Source: Halochromatium roseum (GTDB lineage: Bacteria; Pseudomonadota; Gammaproteobacteria; Chromatiales; Chromatiaceae). From it: DNA of 64,000 bases. This document shows, piece by piece, positions 52,871-61,097 of this stretch. Position 1 is the stretch's first letter. Each line of letters opens with the position of its first letter. The translations under genes and the position numbers were made by a program. The stretch spans positions 149,018 to 213,017 of the forward strand of contig NZ_NHSH01000046.1 in assembly GCF_016653315.1 (NCBI RefSeq), read 5' to 3'. The notes below the pieces were generated by a model. The model saw only the letters and a list, made by a program, of their open reading frames with translations. It was not told where the DNA came from and did no database searches.

Positions 52871-53647
52871 TCAGTCAAAGCTGGCTACACCGCGTTCGGA
52901 GGCCTCGATGAAGGTGACGATCTGATCGGTCTCTGGACTCGGGTAACGCTCCTTGGCCTCGCGCAATCCTTCCTGGAGCCGGCGCCCTGAGCGGAAGATC
53001 AGCCGGTAAACGGCCTTGATCCGGGCGCGTTGCGCGGCCGTGAAGCCGTTGCGTTTCAGGCCCACCAGATTGAGGCCGACAAGCACAGCGCGTTGTCCGT
53101 TTGCGATCATGAAGGGGGGGATGTCTTTGGACACGCCGGTGAGGCCACCGATCATGGTGTAGGCACCAATGCGGGCGAATTGGTGGACCGCAACCTGTCC
53201 AGAGACGAAGCAGTGATGCGCCAGCTCGACGTGACCGGCCAGGGTGGCGGTGTTGGCCAGGATGTTGTCGTCGCCGACCTTGCAGTCATGTCCGGCATGG
53301 CTGAACGCCATAAAGTAGTTGCGGCTGCCGATGCAGGTGCCTGCTTCACTCTTGACGCCGCGGCTGATGTTCACGTACTCGCGAAAACAGTTGTCACTGC
53401 CGATCGTCAACGGCAGCCCACGCTCTGGCGTGAAGCTCAAGTCCTGCGGCTCGCTGCCGAGCGTGGCGCCATGGCAGACCCGGTTACGCGGGCCAAGTCG
53501 GGTGCCGCCGTAGATCCGAACACAGCTCTCCAGCCGACACTCGGCATCAATCACGGCTCCAGCCTCGACCAGCGTCCAAGGTCCGATCTCGACGCTCGCA
53601 TGGACCTCAGCGCCGTCCTCAACGATCGCGCTTGGATGCATCGCCAT
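52871..53647 (-). CDS. LpxA-type UDP-N-acetylglucosamine acyltransferase homologue
   Basis: 258 residues of left-handed beta-helix hexapeptide repeats: [40 protein letters not shown], and the catalytic His region [20 protein letters not shown]. The C-terminal helical domain is [19 protein letters not shown]. Sequence and length fit LpxA, first step of lipid A synthesis. The location between purH and apaG is not the usual lpxD-fabZ-lpxA-lpxB, so this may be a second copy or a paralogue. ATG 53647 follows GAGG. Confidence 0.85.
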   Translation of the reverse strand: MAMHPSAIVEDGAEVHASVEIGPWTLVEAGAVIDAECRLESCVRIYGGTRLGPRNRVCHGATLGSEPQDLSFTPERGLPLTIGSDNCFREYVNISRGVKSEAGTCIGSRNYFMAFSHAGHDCKVGDDNILANTATLAGHVELAHHCFVSGQVAVHQFARIGAYTMIGGLTGVSKDIPPFMIANGQRAVLVGLNLVGLKRNGFTAAQRARIKAVYRLIFRSGRRLQEGLREAKERYPSPETDQIVTFIEASERGVASFD

Positions 53648-53687
53648 GGTTTCGTTTCGCCTCGGTCGTCTTACTTCAGCCGCTGTC

Positions 53688-53727
53688 TCAGTGGCGGACA
53701 TTCAGTGGCGGACATTCAGTGGCGGAA
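53688..53727. repeat. 14-bp tandem repeat over the purH stop codon
   Basis: TCAGTGGCGGACAT occurs at 53688 and 53702, with a third truncated copy at 53716. The TCA at 53716-53718 is the purH stop read on the minus strand. Confidence 0.9.
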
Positions 53728-55284
53728 GTGCCGCATCCCGGTGAATAGCATCGCGATGCCGTGCTCGTCAGCGGCCGCGATCACCTCGTCGTCGCGCATC
53801 GAGCCGCCGGGCTGGATGACGGCGCGAATGCCGGCTGCCGCAGCCTGATCGAGCCCATCGCGGAACGGGAAGAAGGCATCGGAGGCGAGCACGGCTCCGG
53901 CCACCTCAAGGCCTGCTTGCTCGGCCTTGATGCTGGCGATGCGCGCTGAATTGACGCGGCTCATCTGACCAGCGCCAACGCCGACAGTCATGCCGTTGCG
54001 CGCGTAGACAATCGCGTTCGACTTGACGAACTTGGCCACGCGCCAGGCGAAGAGCAGATCATCGCGCTCTACCTGGCTCGGCTCGCGTTTGGTCACGCAG
54101 TTGAGCGTTGCCGTCAGATCGAGATCCGCCCCTTGCACCAAGAGCCCGCCGCGCACGCGTTTGAAATCCCGATAGGGCTGACGCTCCGCGGGCCAGGGGC
54201 CGCAGCGTAAGAGGCGCACATGCTTCTTCGCCGCGACCGCCTCAATGGCCTCCTGACTGACCTCGGGCGCGATGATCACCTCAACGAATTGCCGCGCGAC
54301 AATGGCTGCCGCGGTCTCGCCATCGAGCCGCTCATTAAAGGCGATGATGCCGCCAAACGCCGATTCCGGATCAGTGCCGAAGGCGCGCTCGTAGGCGTTG
54401 AGCAGGCTCTCACCCAGGGCAACACCACAGGGGTTGGCATGCTTGACGATGACGCAGGCCGGCGAATCCCCGAACTGTTTCACACACTCGAGTGCGGCAT
54501 CGGTGTCAGCGATGTTGTTATAGCTGAGCTCCTTACCCTGCAGCTGCTCGGACGAGGCCAGGCTTGCCTCACAGCCACCCCGGCCAACATAAAAAGCCGC
54601 GGTCTGATGCGGATTTTCGCCGTAACGCATCGCCTGGCGCTTGCGAAACTGCATGTTGAAGGTGCGCGGCAGACCTTCTGGCTTGCCCTCCGGATGCTCG
54701 ATGATGGCACCCAAGTAGTTGGCGATGGCGCCGTCGTAATGAGCCGTATGCTCAAAGGCGCGCACGGCCAGATCGAAGCGGGTCTCATCGTCGACCGCGC
54801 CGCCGTTTGCTTGCATCGTGGCCAACACCCGATCGTAATCGGTTGGATCGCAGACCACGGCCACATCGCGATGGTTCTTGGCTGCAGCTCGGATGAGTGT
54901 CGGGCCGCCGATGTCGATATTCTCGATCGCGCTCGGCAGGTCGCACTCAGGACGCGCGATGGTTTCCTCGAACGGATAGAGGTTGACCACCACGAGATCG
55001 ATCGGGCGAATCTCGTTTTCATGCATCACCTGGTCATCTTTGCCACGGCGCCCGAGGATGCCGCCGTGAATGCGGGGATGCAGCGTCTTCACCCGCCCGT
55101 CCATCATCTCCGGAAAGCCGGTGTACTCGGCGACCTCGATCACCGGCACGTCTTGCTCGGTGAGCAGCCGCGCCGTGCCGCCGGTGGATAGGATCTCGAT
55201 GCCGCGCTGACTCAATGCAGCGGCGAAGGCGGCGATTCCGGTTTTGTCGGAGACGCTGATCAGCGCCCGTCTGATTGGCTTCAT
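53716..55284 (-). CDS. purH: Bifunctional AICAR formyltransferase / IMP cyclohydrolase
   Basis: 522 residues catalysing the last two steps of IMP synthesis. N-terminal IMP cyclohydrolase: [57 protein letters not shown]-terminal transformylase: [54 protein letters not shown]. It closes the dusB-fis-purH block. Confidence 0.97.
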   Translation of the reverse strand: MKPIRRALISVSDKTGIAAFAAALSQRGIEILSTGGTARLLTEQDVPVIEVAEYTGFPEMMDGRVKTLHPRIHGGILGRRGKDDQVMHENEIRPIDLVVVNLYPFEETIARPECDLPSAIENIDIGGPTLIRAAAKNHRDVAVVCDPTDYDRVLATMQANGGAVDDETRFDLAVRAFEHTAHYDGAIANYLGAIIEHPEGKPEGLPRTFNMQFRKRQAMRYGENPHQTAAFYVGRGGCEASLASSEQLQGKELSYNNIADTDAALECVKQFGDSPACVIVKHANPCGVALGESLLNAYERAFGTDPESAFGGIIAFNERLDGETAAAIVARQFVEVIIAPEVSQEAIEAVAAKKHVRLLRCGPWPAERQPYRDFKRVRGGLLVQGADLDLTATLNCVTKREPSQVERDDLLFAWRVAKFVKSNAIVYARNGMTVGVGAGQMSRVNSARIASIKAEQAGLEVAGAVLASDAFFPFRDGLDQAAAAGIRAVIQPGGSMRDDEVIAAADEHGIAMLFTGMRHFRH

Positions 55285-55285
55285 T

Positions 55286-55333
55286 CTGAGTGCTCTCTGA
55301 GTTCTCTCTGAAATCTCTCTTCTGAGTTCTCTC
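55286..55333. repeat. Imperfect CTGAGTTCTCT repeats upstream of purH
   Basis: Copies of about 13 bases (CTGAGTGCTCTCT, CTGAGTTCTCTCT, CTGAAATCTCTCT, CTGAGTTCTCTC) run end to end from one base before the purH start codon. Confidence 0.8.
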
Positions 55334-55374
55334 GGCGCGACTCGCGCCCCCGGCGCGCACCTGCGCTGCCAGGC

Positions 55375-55656
55375 CTAGTCGGCGTTATTCTTAAGCTTCT
55401 TGCGCAGTGTGCCGCGGCTGATGCCGAGGATCTCTGCGGCTGCGGACTGGTTGCCCATGGTGTGCTCAAGCACGGCTTCGATCATCGGTTGCTCAACCTC
55501 GTCCATCACCAGCCGGTAGAGCCCCTGGATGTCATGATCCCCCATCGCGCTGAGGTAGCTACGCAAGGCGGCGAGGACGCATTCTCGCAGGGGCTGACTG
55601 CAGTTCGCCCCTTCATCGAGCGTCTCTGGCACCGCAAAGCTTTGCATGTCATTCAT
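55375..55656 (-). CDS. fis: DNA-binding protein Fis
   Basis: 93-residue nucleoid protein. The C-terminal helix-turn-helix is NQSAAAEILGISRGTLRKKL; before it comes LVMDEVEQPMIEAVLEHTMG, the dimerisation helices. Its ATG overlaps the dusB stop (ATGA), the conserved dusB-fis arrangement. Confidence 0.97.
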   Translation of the reverse strand: MNDMQSFAVPETLDEGANCSQPLRECVLAALRSYLSAMGDHDIQGLYRLVMDEVEQPMIEAVLEHTMGNQSAAAEILGISRGTLRKKLKNNAD

Positions 55657-56840
55657 CGATTGACCCTTTGGTGCCCATTCCAGTGCATATCAGGCGCCAG
55701 CGATGCGAAGTCGCTGAAGCCATCGGTTGAATCTGCGCTTCGGGCAAGCGCTTCCGGCGAGATGCGGTCGGCAAAGTGCTTGCGTAGCAGATCAAGTTGC
55801 GACGCTGCCGTCGTCGTTGCCATCAAACGTTGGCGCAGATGCTCGCCATCGGTACTCGAGCCAGAGCCGCCGCCCAAGCCACGCAGGGTCCAGCCGATAT
55901 GCTTGCGTGCGATCAACACTCCGCGCCGCTCACCGTAGAAACGGTACAGACGGTCTAGGTGCTCCATCAAGATGGCCCCAATCCACGCCATCGAGGGTAG
56001 CCTAGGCACCTCGGAGATCATGGCTGGGCATTGGCCGCTCGCCGGATGCGTCGTCGCAAGGCCGCGCAGTGTGGTGGCCATGCTGCCGAAGATCCAAGGC
56101 CGGCCCATGGCGGCGCGCCCGAGCATAATAGCATCGGCGCCGGTCCTGTTCAGTACCTCGATCGCCTTGGTCGCGCTATCGATATCGCCATTCGCCACGA
56201 GCGGCAGCGCGCACTGCTCGCGGATGCCAGCAAGACTCTCCACCTCTGCCTCGCCCTGATAGCCGCAGGCGCGGGTGCGGCCATGCACGGTTAAGAGCTG
56301 AATCCCGCTTGCCTCGGCAATGCGGGCGATGTTGGCGAGATTGCGTGTCTCCGGCGACCAGCCGGTGCGGGTCTTGAGCGTCACCGGCACATCGACCGAG
56401 CGCACCGCGGCCTCAAGGATGCGTCCGACCAAGCTCTCATCGCGGAGCAGCGCCGAGCCGGCTGCCGCCTTGCACACCTTCTTGGCTGGGCAGCCGAGAT
56501 TGATGTCGATCAGCTCGGCACCGCGGTCCGCGTTGTGGCGCGCGGCCTCGGCCATCTGCTGCGGATCGGAGCCGGCGATCTGCACCGCAATCGGGCCTGG
56601 CTCGCCTTGGTGATTGGTGCGCTCGCGGCTCTTGCGAGTGTTGCGCAGGGCAGGATTGGAAGAGACCATCTCAGAGATGGTGAGGCCGGCACCGAGCTGC
56701 CGACAGAGCAGACGAAAGGGTTGATCGGTGACCCCGGCCATCGGTGCTAGGATGAGCCGGTTCGGGATGCTGACGGAGCCGATCTGCAGCGGCTGCAGGA
56801 GTTTGGCGGCGTTAGCAGCAGAGGGATCAACGGCGAGCAT
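55653..56840 (-). CDS. dusB: tRNA-dihydrouridine synthase B
   Basis: 395-residue flavoenzyme that reduces uridine in the tRNA D-loop. Motifs: LILAPMAGVTDQPFRLLCRQ, the catalytic Cys in INLGCPAKKVCKAAAGSALL, HGRTRACGYQGEA and LVANGDIDS. It is 60-70 residues longer than E. coli DusB, through a small insert (about ATTHPASGQCPAMISE) and a C-terminal tail after KHIGWTLRGL. ATG 56840 was chosen. Confidence 0.95.
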   Translation of the reverse strand: MLAVDPSAANAAKLLQPLQIGSVSIPNRLILAPMAGVTDQPFRLLCRQLGAGLTISEMVSSNPALRNTRKSRERTNHQGEPGPIAVQIAGSDPQQMAEAARHNADRGAELIDINLGCPAKKVCKAAAGSALLRDESLVGRILEAAVRSVDVPVTLKTRTGWSPETRNLANIARIAEASGIQLLTVHGRTRACGYQGEAEVESLAGIREQCALPLVANGDIDSATKAIEVLNRTGADAIMLGRAAMGRPWIFGSMATTLRGLATTHPASGQCPAMISEVPRLPSMAWIGAILMEHLDRLYRFYGERRGVLIARKHIGWTLRGLGGGSGSSTDGEHLRQRLMATTTAASQLDLLRKHFADRISPEALARSADSTDGFSDFASLAPDMHWNGHQRVNR

Positions 56841-57022
56841 GATGAAGGGGCAGGGTCGTCTGGCAGGGCTGGTGCAGCGCGCCAATGACACAATCCTAAC
56901 GCAGTTCTCAGCGGTGAGTGTTGCCGGTGACTGTCGTAGGAGTTGCGCAGGCGATTCGATCGAGACTCGTCGTTGGGTTTCGTTGGGTTCGCTCTGTTGC
57001 GGTCGTGGCCGTTGGTTGTTAG

Positions 57023-57046
57023 CTATTGGCTGGTCTATTGGCTGGT
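57023..57046. repeat. 12-bp duplication over the prmA stop codon
   Basis: CTATTGGCTGGT occurs twice in a row; the CTA at 57035-57037 is the prmA stop read on the minus strand. Confidence 0.85.
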
Positions 57047-57985
57047 AGCAAAAGTCGTCTCAGGGCTGGCCCTGCGCTGACCACTGATCAAGACCCAATC
57101 CTCGCGCTCAAGCGGGGGTTCGAGTGCGAATGTCGCGCGATAGGCAGTGCTGACGCTGTCCGCCTGATGACGCAAGATGCCAGACAGTGCCAGCAGCCCG
57201 TCCGGCCGGGTCAGCTGGCTCAGGGTTGGCGCCAACTCGACCAAAGGGCCAGCGAGGATGTTGGCCACCAACAGATCGGCGTTCTCCCTTGGCATCTGCC
57301 CAGGCTCGCAGACTGAGAGGCGATCATCGACGCCGTTCGCGCGCGCATTCTCGAGCGTTGCTTCTAGTGCCTGGGGGTCATGATCGAGCGCCAGCGCGCG
57401 ATCCGCGCCCAGCTTCAATGCGGCGATGGCGAGGATACCTGAGCCACAGCCGAAATCGATCAGCGTGGAGCCGGCAAGCGGTGCGCGATCCAGCCATTCG
57501 AGGCAGAGCGCCGTGGTGGCATGATGACTGGTTCCAAACGCCAGCCCTGGGTCGAGGTCGATCACGACCGCATCGGCCGCTTCAACGAGATGGCCACGTG
57601 GGCAGATCCAGAGCCGCTCACCGAAACGCTGCGGCTGCAGCCCTTCCAGCCAGAGCCGTTCCCAGGGTTGATCTTCGAGTCGATGCAGGCTTGGCGGTGC
57701 TAGGCAGTGCGTCGTCAGGAGTTGGGCTGCAGACTCGGCCTGCATGCTGCCAGCCGGGCCATCGTCGAACAGCGCGGTGATCCACAACTGGCGCCAGAGC
57801 GGTGTCTCGCCAGGGGCCGGCTCGAGCACCTGATGGCGATTCGCCGCGTCCGCGTCAGTCAGGCCAGCCAGCCCATCGTGGCCCTCATCGAGGGTTACCG
57901 CCAAGGCTCCGGCGTTTTCCAGTGCCGCCTCGATCAACGGCGCCGCTTCTCGATCCACCAACAGCTTAAGCTCGATCCAGGCCAC
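57035..57985 (-). CDS. prmA: Ribosomal protein L11 methyltransferase
   Basis: 316 residues: WIELKLLVDREAAPLIEAAL at the start, DPGLAFGTSHHATTALCLEW (in the L11-recognition hinge), SAM motif LIDFGCGSGILAIAALKLGA, and LVANILAGPLVELAP. The only credible start is GTG 57985, since no ATG precedes the core. It lies 23 bases after accC. Confidence 0.96.
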   Translation of the reverse strand: MAWIELKLLVDREAAPLIEAALENAGALAVTLDEGHDGLAGLTDADAANRHQVLEPAPGETPLWRQLWITALFDDGPAGSMQAESAAQLLTTHCLAPPSLHRLEDQPWERLWLEGLQPQRFGERLWICPRGHLVEAADAVVIDLDPGLAFGTSHHATTALCLEWLDRAPLAGSTLIDFGCGSGILAIAALKLGADRALALDHDPQALEATLENARANGVDDRLSVCEPGQMPRENADLLVANILAGPLVELAPTLSQLTRPDGLLALSGILRHQADSVSTAYRATFALEPPLEREDWVLISGQRRASPETTFATSQ

Positions 57986-58008
57986 GGCTCGTGCAACTGG
58001 CGCTGCGG

Positions 58009-59349
58009 TCAGAGACCGAGCTTCTTCTCGAGATAATGGATATTGATACCACCTTGCTGGAAGGCTGCATCCTTGAGCAGTTGTCGATGCAAGGGAATAT
58101 TGGTGTTGATGCCTTGGATGATGGTCTCGCGCAGCGCATTGCTCATGCGCGCCAGCGCCGCTGCCCGGTCTTCGCCGTGCGCAATCAGCTTGCCGATCAT
58201 CGAGTCGTAGTAGGGCGGCACCACATAGCCGGCGTAGATATGGGTGTCGATGCGCACACCCGGACCACCTGGGGCATGGAACTCTTCGATCGGACCAGGA
58301 CTTGGCATGAAGGTCTCGGGATGCTCGGCGTTCAGCCGGCACTCGATGGCGTGGCCACGCGGCACGATGTCGCTCTGGCGATAGCGGAGTCGTTCGCCGC
58401 CAGCGACCAGGATCTGTTCCTTGATTACGTCGACACCGGTGATCATCTCGGTCACTGGATGCTCAACCTGCACCCGCGTGTTCATCTCGATGAAGTAAAA
58501 CTCATCGTCTTGGTACAGGAACTCAAAGGTACCAAGCCCGCGATAACCGATGCTGCTGCAGGCCTCGGCGCAACGTTCGCCGATTCGCTGACGTTGCTCC
58601 GGGGTGATGCCAGGGGCTGGCGCCTCTTCGATGACCTTTTGATGCCGGCGCTGCATCGAGCAATCGCGCTCGCACAGATGGATGGCATTGCCATAGCTGT
58701 CGGCCAGCACTTGGAACTCCACATGGCGTGGATTTTCCAGGTACTTCTCCATGTAGACGACATCGTTGCCGAAGGCCGCACCGGCCTCAGCCTTGGTCAG
58801 TGAGATGGCGTTTAGGAGGGTCGCGTCCGAGTGCACCACGCGCATGCCGCGTCCACCGCCACCGCCAGCGGCCTTGATGATGACCGGATAGCCGATCTCG
58901 CGCGCCAACTGCAGCGTCTGCTTGGCGTCGTCATCGATCGGGCCATCAGAGCCGGGTACGCAGGGCACGCCGGCCTGCTTCATGGCGCGGATCGCCGAAA
59001 CCTTGTCGCCCATCAGTCGGATGGTGTCGGGTCTTGGACCGATGAAGACAAACCCGGAGCGCTCGACCCGCTCGGCGAAGTCCGCGTTCTCCGAGAGGAA
59101 TCCATAGCCAGGATGGATGGCGACGGTGTCGGTGACCTCGGCGGCGCTGATGATGGCCGGGATGTGGAGGTAGCTGTCGCGCGATGGGGCCGGACCGATG
59201 CAGACCGACTCATCGGCCAGCAGCACGTGTTTGAGTTCACGATCGGCCTCGGAATGGACGGCGACGGTTTTGATGCCAAGCTCGCGACAGGCGCGCTGGA
59301 TACGGAGCGCGATTTCGCCGCGATTGGCGATGAGGATCTTCTCGATCAT
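58009..59349 (-). CDS. accC: Acetyl-CoA carboxylase biotin carboxylase subunit
   Basis: 446-residue ATP-grasp enzyme carboxylating biotin on Acc[21 protein letters not shown], the ATP loop [36 protein letters not shown] and [20 protein letters not shown] are diagnostic. Its ATG overlaps the accB stop by four bases. Confidence 0.98.
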   Translation of the reverse strand: MIEKILIANRGEIALRIQRACRELGIKTVAVHSEADRELKHVLLADESVCIGPAPSRDSYLHIPAIISAAEVTDTVAIHPGYGFLSENADFAERVERSGFVFIGPRPDTIRLMGDKVSAIRAMKQAGVPCVPGSDGPIDDDAKQTLQLAREIGYPVIIKAAGGGGGRGMRVVHSDATLLNAISLTKAEAGAAFGNDVVYMEKYLENPRHVEFQVLADSYGNAIHLCERDCSMQRRHQKVIEEAPAPGITPEQRQRIGERCAEACSSIGYRGLGTFEFLYQDDEFYFIEMNTRVQVEHPVTEMITGVDVIKEQILVAGGERLRYRQSDIVPRGHAIECRLNAEHPETFMPSPGPIEEFHAPGGPGVRIDTHIYAGYVVPPYYDSMIGKLIAHGEDRAAALARMSNALRETIIQGINTNIPLHRQLLKDAAFQQGGINIHYLEKKLGL

Positions 59350-59798
59350 TCGATCACGAACAACGGTTGGTTGTACTCAACGGGCTGGCCATTTTCGACC
59401 ATGATCTTCTTCACCATGCCGGCGCGCTCCGACTCGATCTGATTCAGGATCTTCATCGCCTCGATGATGCAGAGGATGTCGCCAACCTTGACCTCCTGAC
59501 CCTCTTCGACGAACGACTTGGCGCCGGGCGAGGGAGCCCGATAGAAGGTGCCGACCATCGGCGAACGCGCTAGGCAGGCATCATCAACCTCTGGAGCGCT
59601 GGGCGCCGCGGCCGGTATTGCACCCGAGGTTGCCGGGCCCACAGCAGGTGCCGGCGCTGGCGCCTGCATCATGAATTGTGGTGCCCCACTGCCATGGCGG
59701 CTGATACGGACGGATTCCTCGCCCTCGTGAATCTCGATCTCTGCGACGTTCGACTCGTCGAGCAGCTCGATCAGCTTTTTGACCTTGCGGATGTCCAT
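59346..59798 (-). CDS. accB: Biotin carboxyl carrier protein
   Basis: 150 residues. N-terminal helix ([20 protein letters not shown]), Ala/Pro linker, and a biotinyl domain with the modified lysine in [13 protein letters not shown]. It is the substrate of BirA encoded at 952-2013. Confidence 0.97.
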   Translation of the reverse strand: MDIRKVKKLIELLDESNVAEIEIHEGEESVRISRHGSGAPQFMMQAPAPAPAVGPATSGAIPAAAPSAPEVDDACLARSPMVGTFYRAPSPGAKSFVEEGQEVKVGDILCIIEAMKILNQIESERAGMVKKIMVENGQPVEYNQPLFVIE

Positions 59799-59882
59799 GA
59801 CAGTTGATTTTCTCGCCGTGGATGAATGCTTATTGTGACGGATGCGGGGCTTTCGGCTGCGGCGCTTGCGGCCGAGCCTAGC

Positions 59883-60329
59883 CTAGGGCGCACCACCGAG
59901 CCGGTGCAGCGCTGCGGCTAGGGCCAGGCTGTAGCCTTGTGCGCCTAGCCCGCTGATGACGCCTTCCGCAATATCGGAAAAGTACGAATGGGCTCTAAAC
60001 GGCTCTCGTGCATGTACGTTCGACAGGTGCACCTCAATGAACGGAATGCTGACGCTAAGCAGCGCATCGCGTAGCGCGATACTGGTATGCGTGAAGGCGG
60101 CTGGATTGAACAGGATGTAGGCGACCCCGTCCGCTCCGGCTTGATGGATCGCATCAATCAGCCTGTGCTCAGCGTTGCTCTGAACCATCTGTAGCTCATG
60201 TCCGGCGGCCTCTGCGCTGGCGCTGAGGGTGTTGCCGATGCTCGCTAGCGTTTCACGTCCGTACGTCTTCGGCTCCCGGCTGCCAAGCAGGTTCAGATTA
60301 GGGCCATTTAAACAGAGGATCTTTGCCAT
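59883..60329 (-). CDS. aroQ: 3-dehydroquinate dehydratase, type II
   Basis: 148 residues, shikimate pathway. [17 protein letters not shown] carries the catalytic Tyr; [17 protein letters not shown] and [20 protein letters not shown] carry the His and substrate residues. aroQ-accB-accC is a common order. A short GAATGC/GCATTC inverted repeat (60400-60423) lies upstream. Confidence 0.97.
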   Translation of the reverse strand: MAKILCLNGPNLNLLGSREPKTYGRETLASIGNTLSASAEAAGHELQMVQSNAEHRLIDAIHQAGADGVAYILFNPAAFTHTSIALRDALLSVSIPFIEVHLSNVHAREPFRAHSYFSDIAEGVISGLGAQGYSLALAAALHRLGGAP

Positions 60330-60530
60330 GACACGGATCGAAAACGCGGCTATTGTCTGCGAACCGTCGGAAAAAGGGCATTTTGCGCAGGCTTACACCG
60401 AATGCTGACAGGGTACGGCATTCTGCGCCAATTTACAAAGCAGCAGTTGGCTGTCGTCGGATAAAGCCGTCTTTTCGACGCCGTTACCGACCGATAAGAA
60501 CCTGTTCAGCCGACCCAGCCCACCAACCTG

Positions 60531-61097
60531 TCAGTTCACGCCAAGTAATAGCGGCCTTACCTCGCTTTCGAGCAAGCTGGCGTCGATCTCGCCTGTATGA
60601 CTGAAGATGCGCCTGCCGAGCGGATCGAAGCCGACCGTAAACGGCAGTCCGCCCGTGCGGTTGCCAAGCTCGCGGGAGAGTTCAACGCTGTCGCGGTTAC
60701 CCAGCAAGATCGGATAGCTCACCGCGTTGTCCTCTAGGAAGCGAGAGACCTCCTCAACGCGATCGATGGCGATGCCGACCACCTGCAGCCCCTGGTTTCC
60801 ATAGCGTTGCTGCCAATCGTCGAGCAACGGGATTTCGCGCAGGCAGGGCGGGCACCAGGTCGCCCAGAAGTTCAACAACACAACCTTGCCAGCCCAGCTG
60901 CTGCCGCTTAGCTCGCGGCCTTCGAGCGTTGGGAGTCGCAGATCGGGCAGGCTGTCGACTGTGCCAGAGTGAGAACCAGGTCGAAGCGACTCTGTATCCT
61001 GGTCGCCAACCTGGAGCCAGCGCTCACCGAACAAGGCCAAGCCGATGCTGACCGATCCAGCCAGCACCGTCACAGCGAGGACCTTGGCGGCATTCAC
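60531..61097 (-). CDS. TlpA/ResA-type membrane-anchored thioredoxin
   Basis: 188 residues: N-terminal anchor (VLAVTVLAGSVSIGLALFGE), then a TlpA-like fold with redox motif WCPPC (LLNFWATWCPPCLREIPLLD) and cis-Pro in GGLPFTVGFDPLG. It is periplasmic and probably receives electrons from the DsbD encoded just upstream. Its ATG overlaps the dsbD stop (ATGA). Confidence 0.93.
   Translation of the reverse strand: MNAAKVLAVTVLAGSVSIGLALFGERWLQVGDQDTESLRPGSHSGTVDSLPDLRLPTLEGRELSGSSWAGKVVLLNFWATWCPPCLREIPLLDDWQQRYGNQGLQVVGIAIDRVEEVSRFLEDNAVSYPILLGNRDSVELSRELGNRTGGLPFTVGFDPLGRRIFSHTGEIDASLLESEVRPLLLGVN

Noticed and set aside
54220..55191. A 323-codon frame antisense to purH
   Set aside because: No homology visible and fully inside a certain gene; a compositional shadow.
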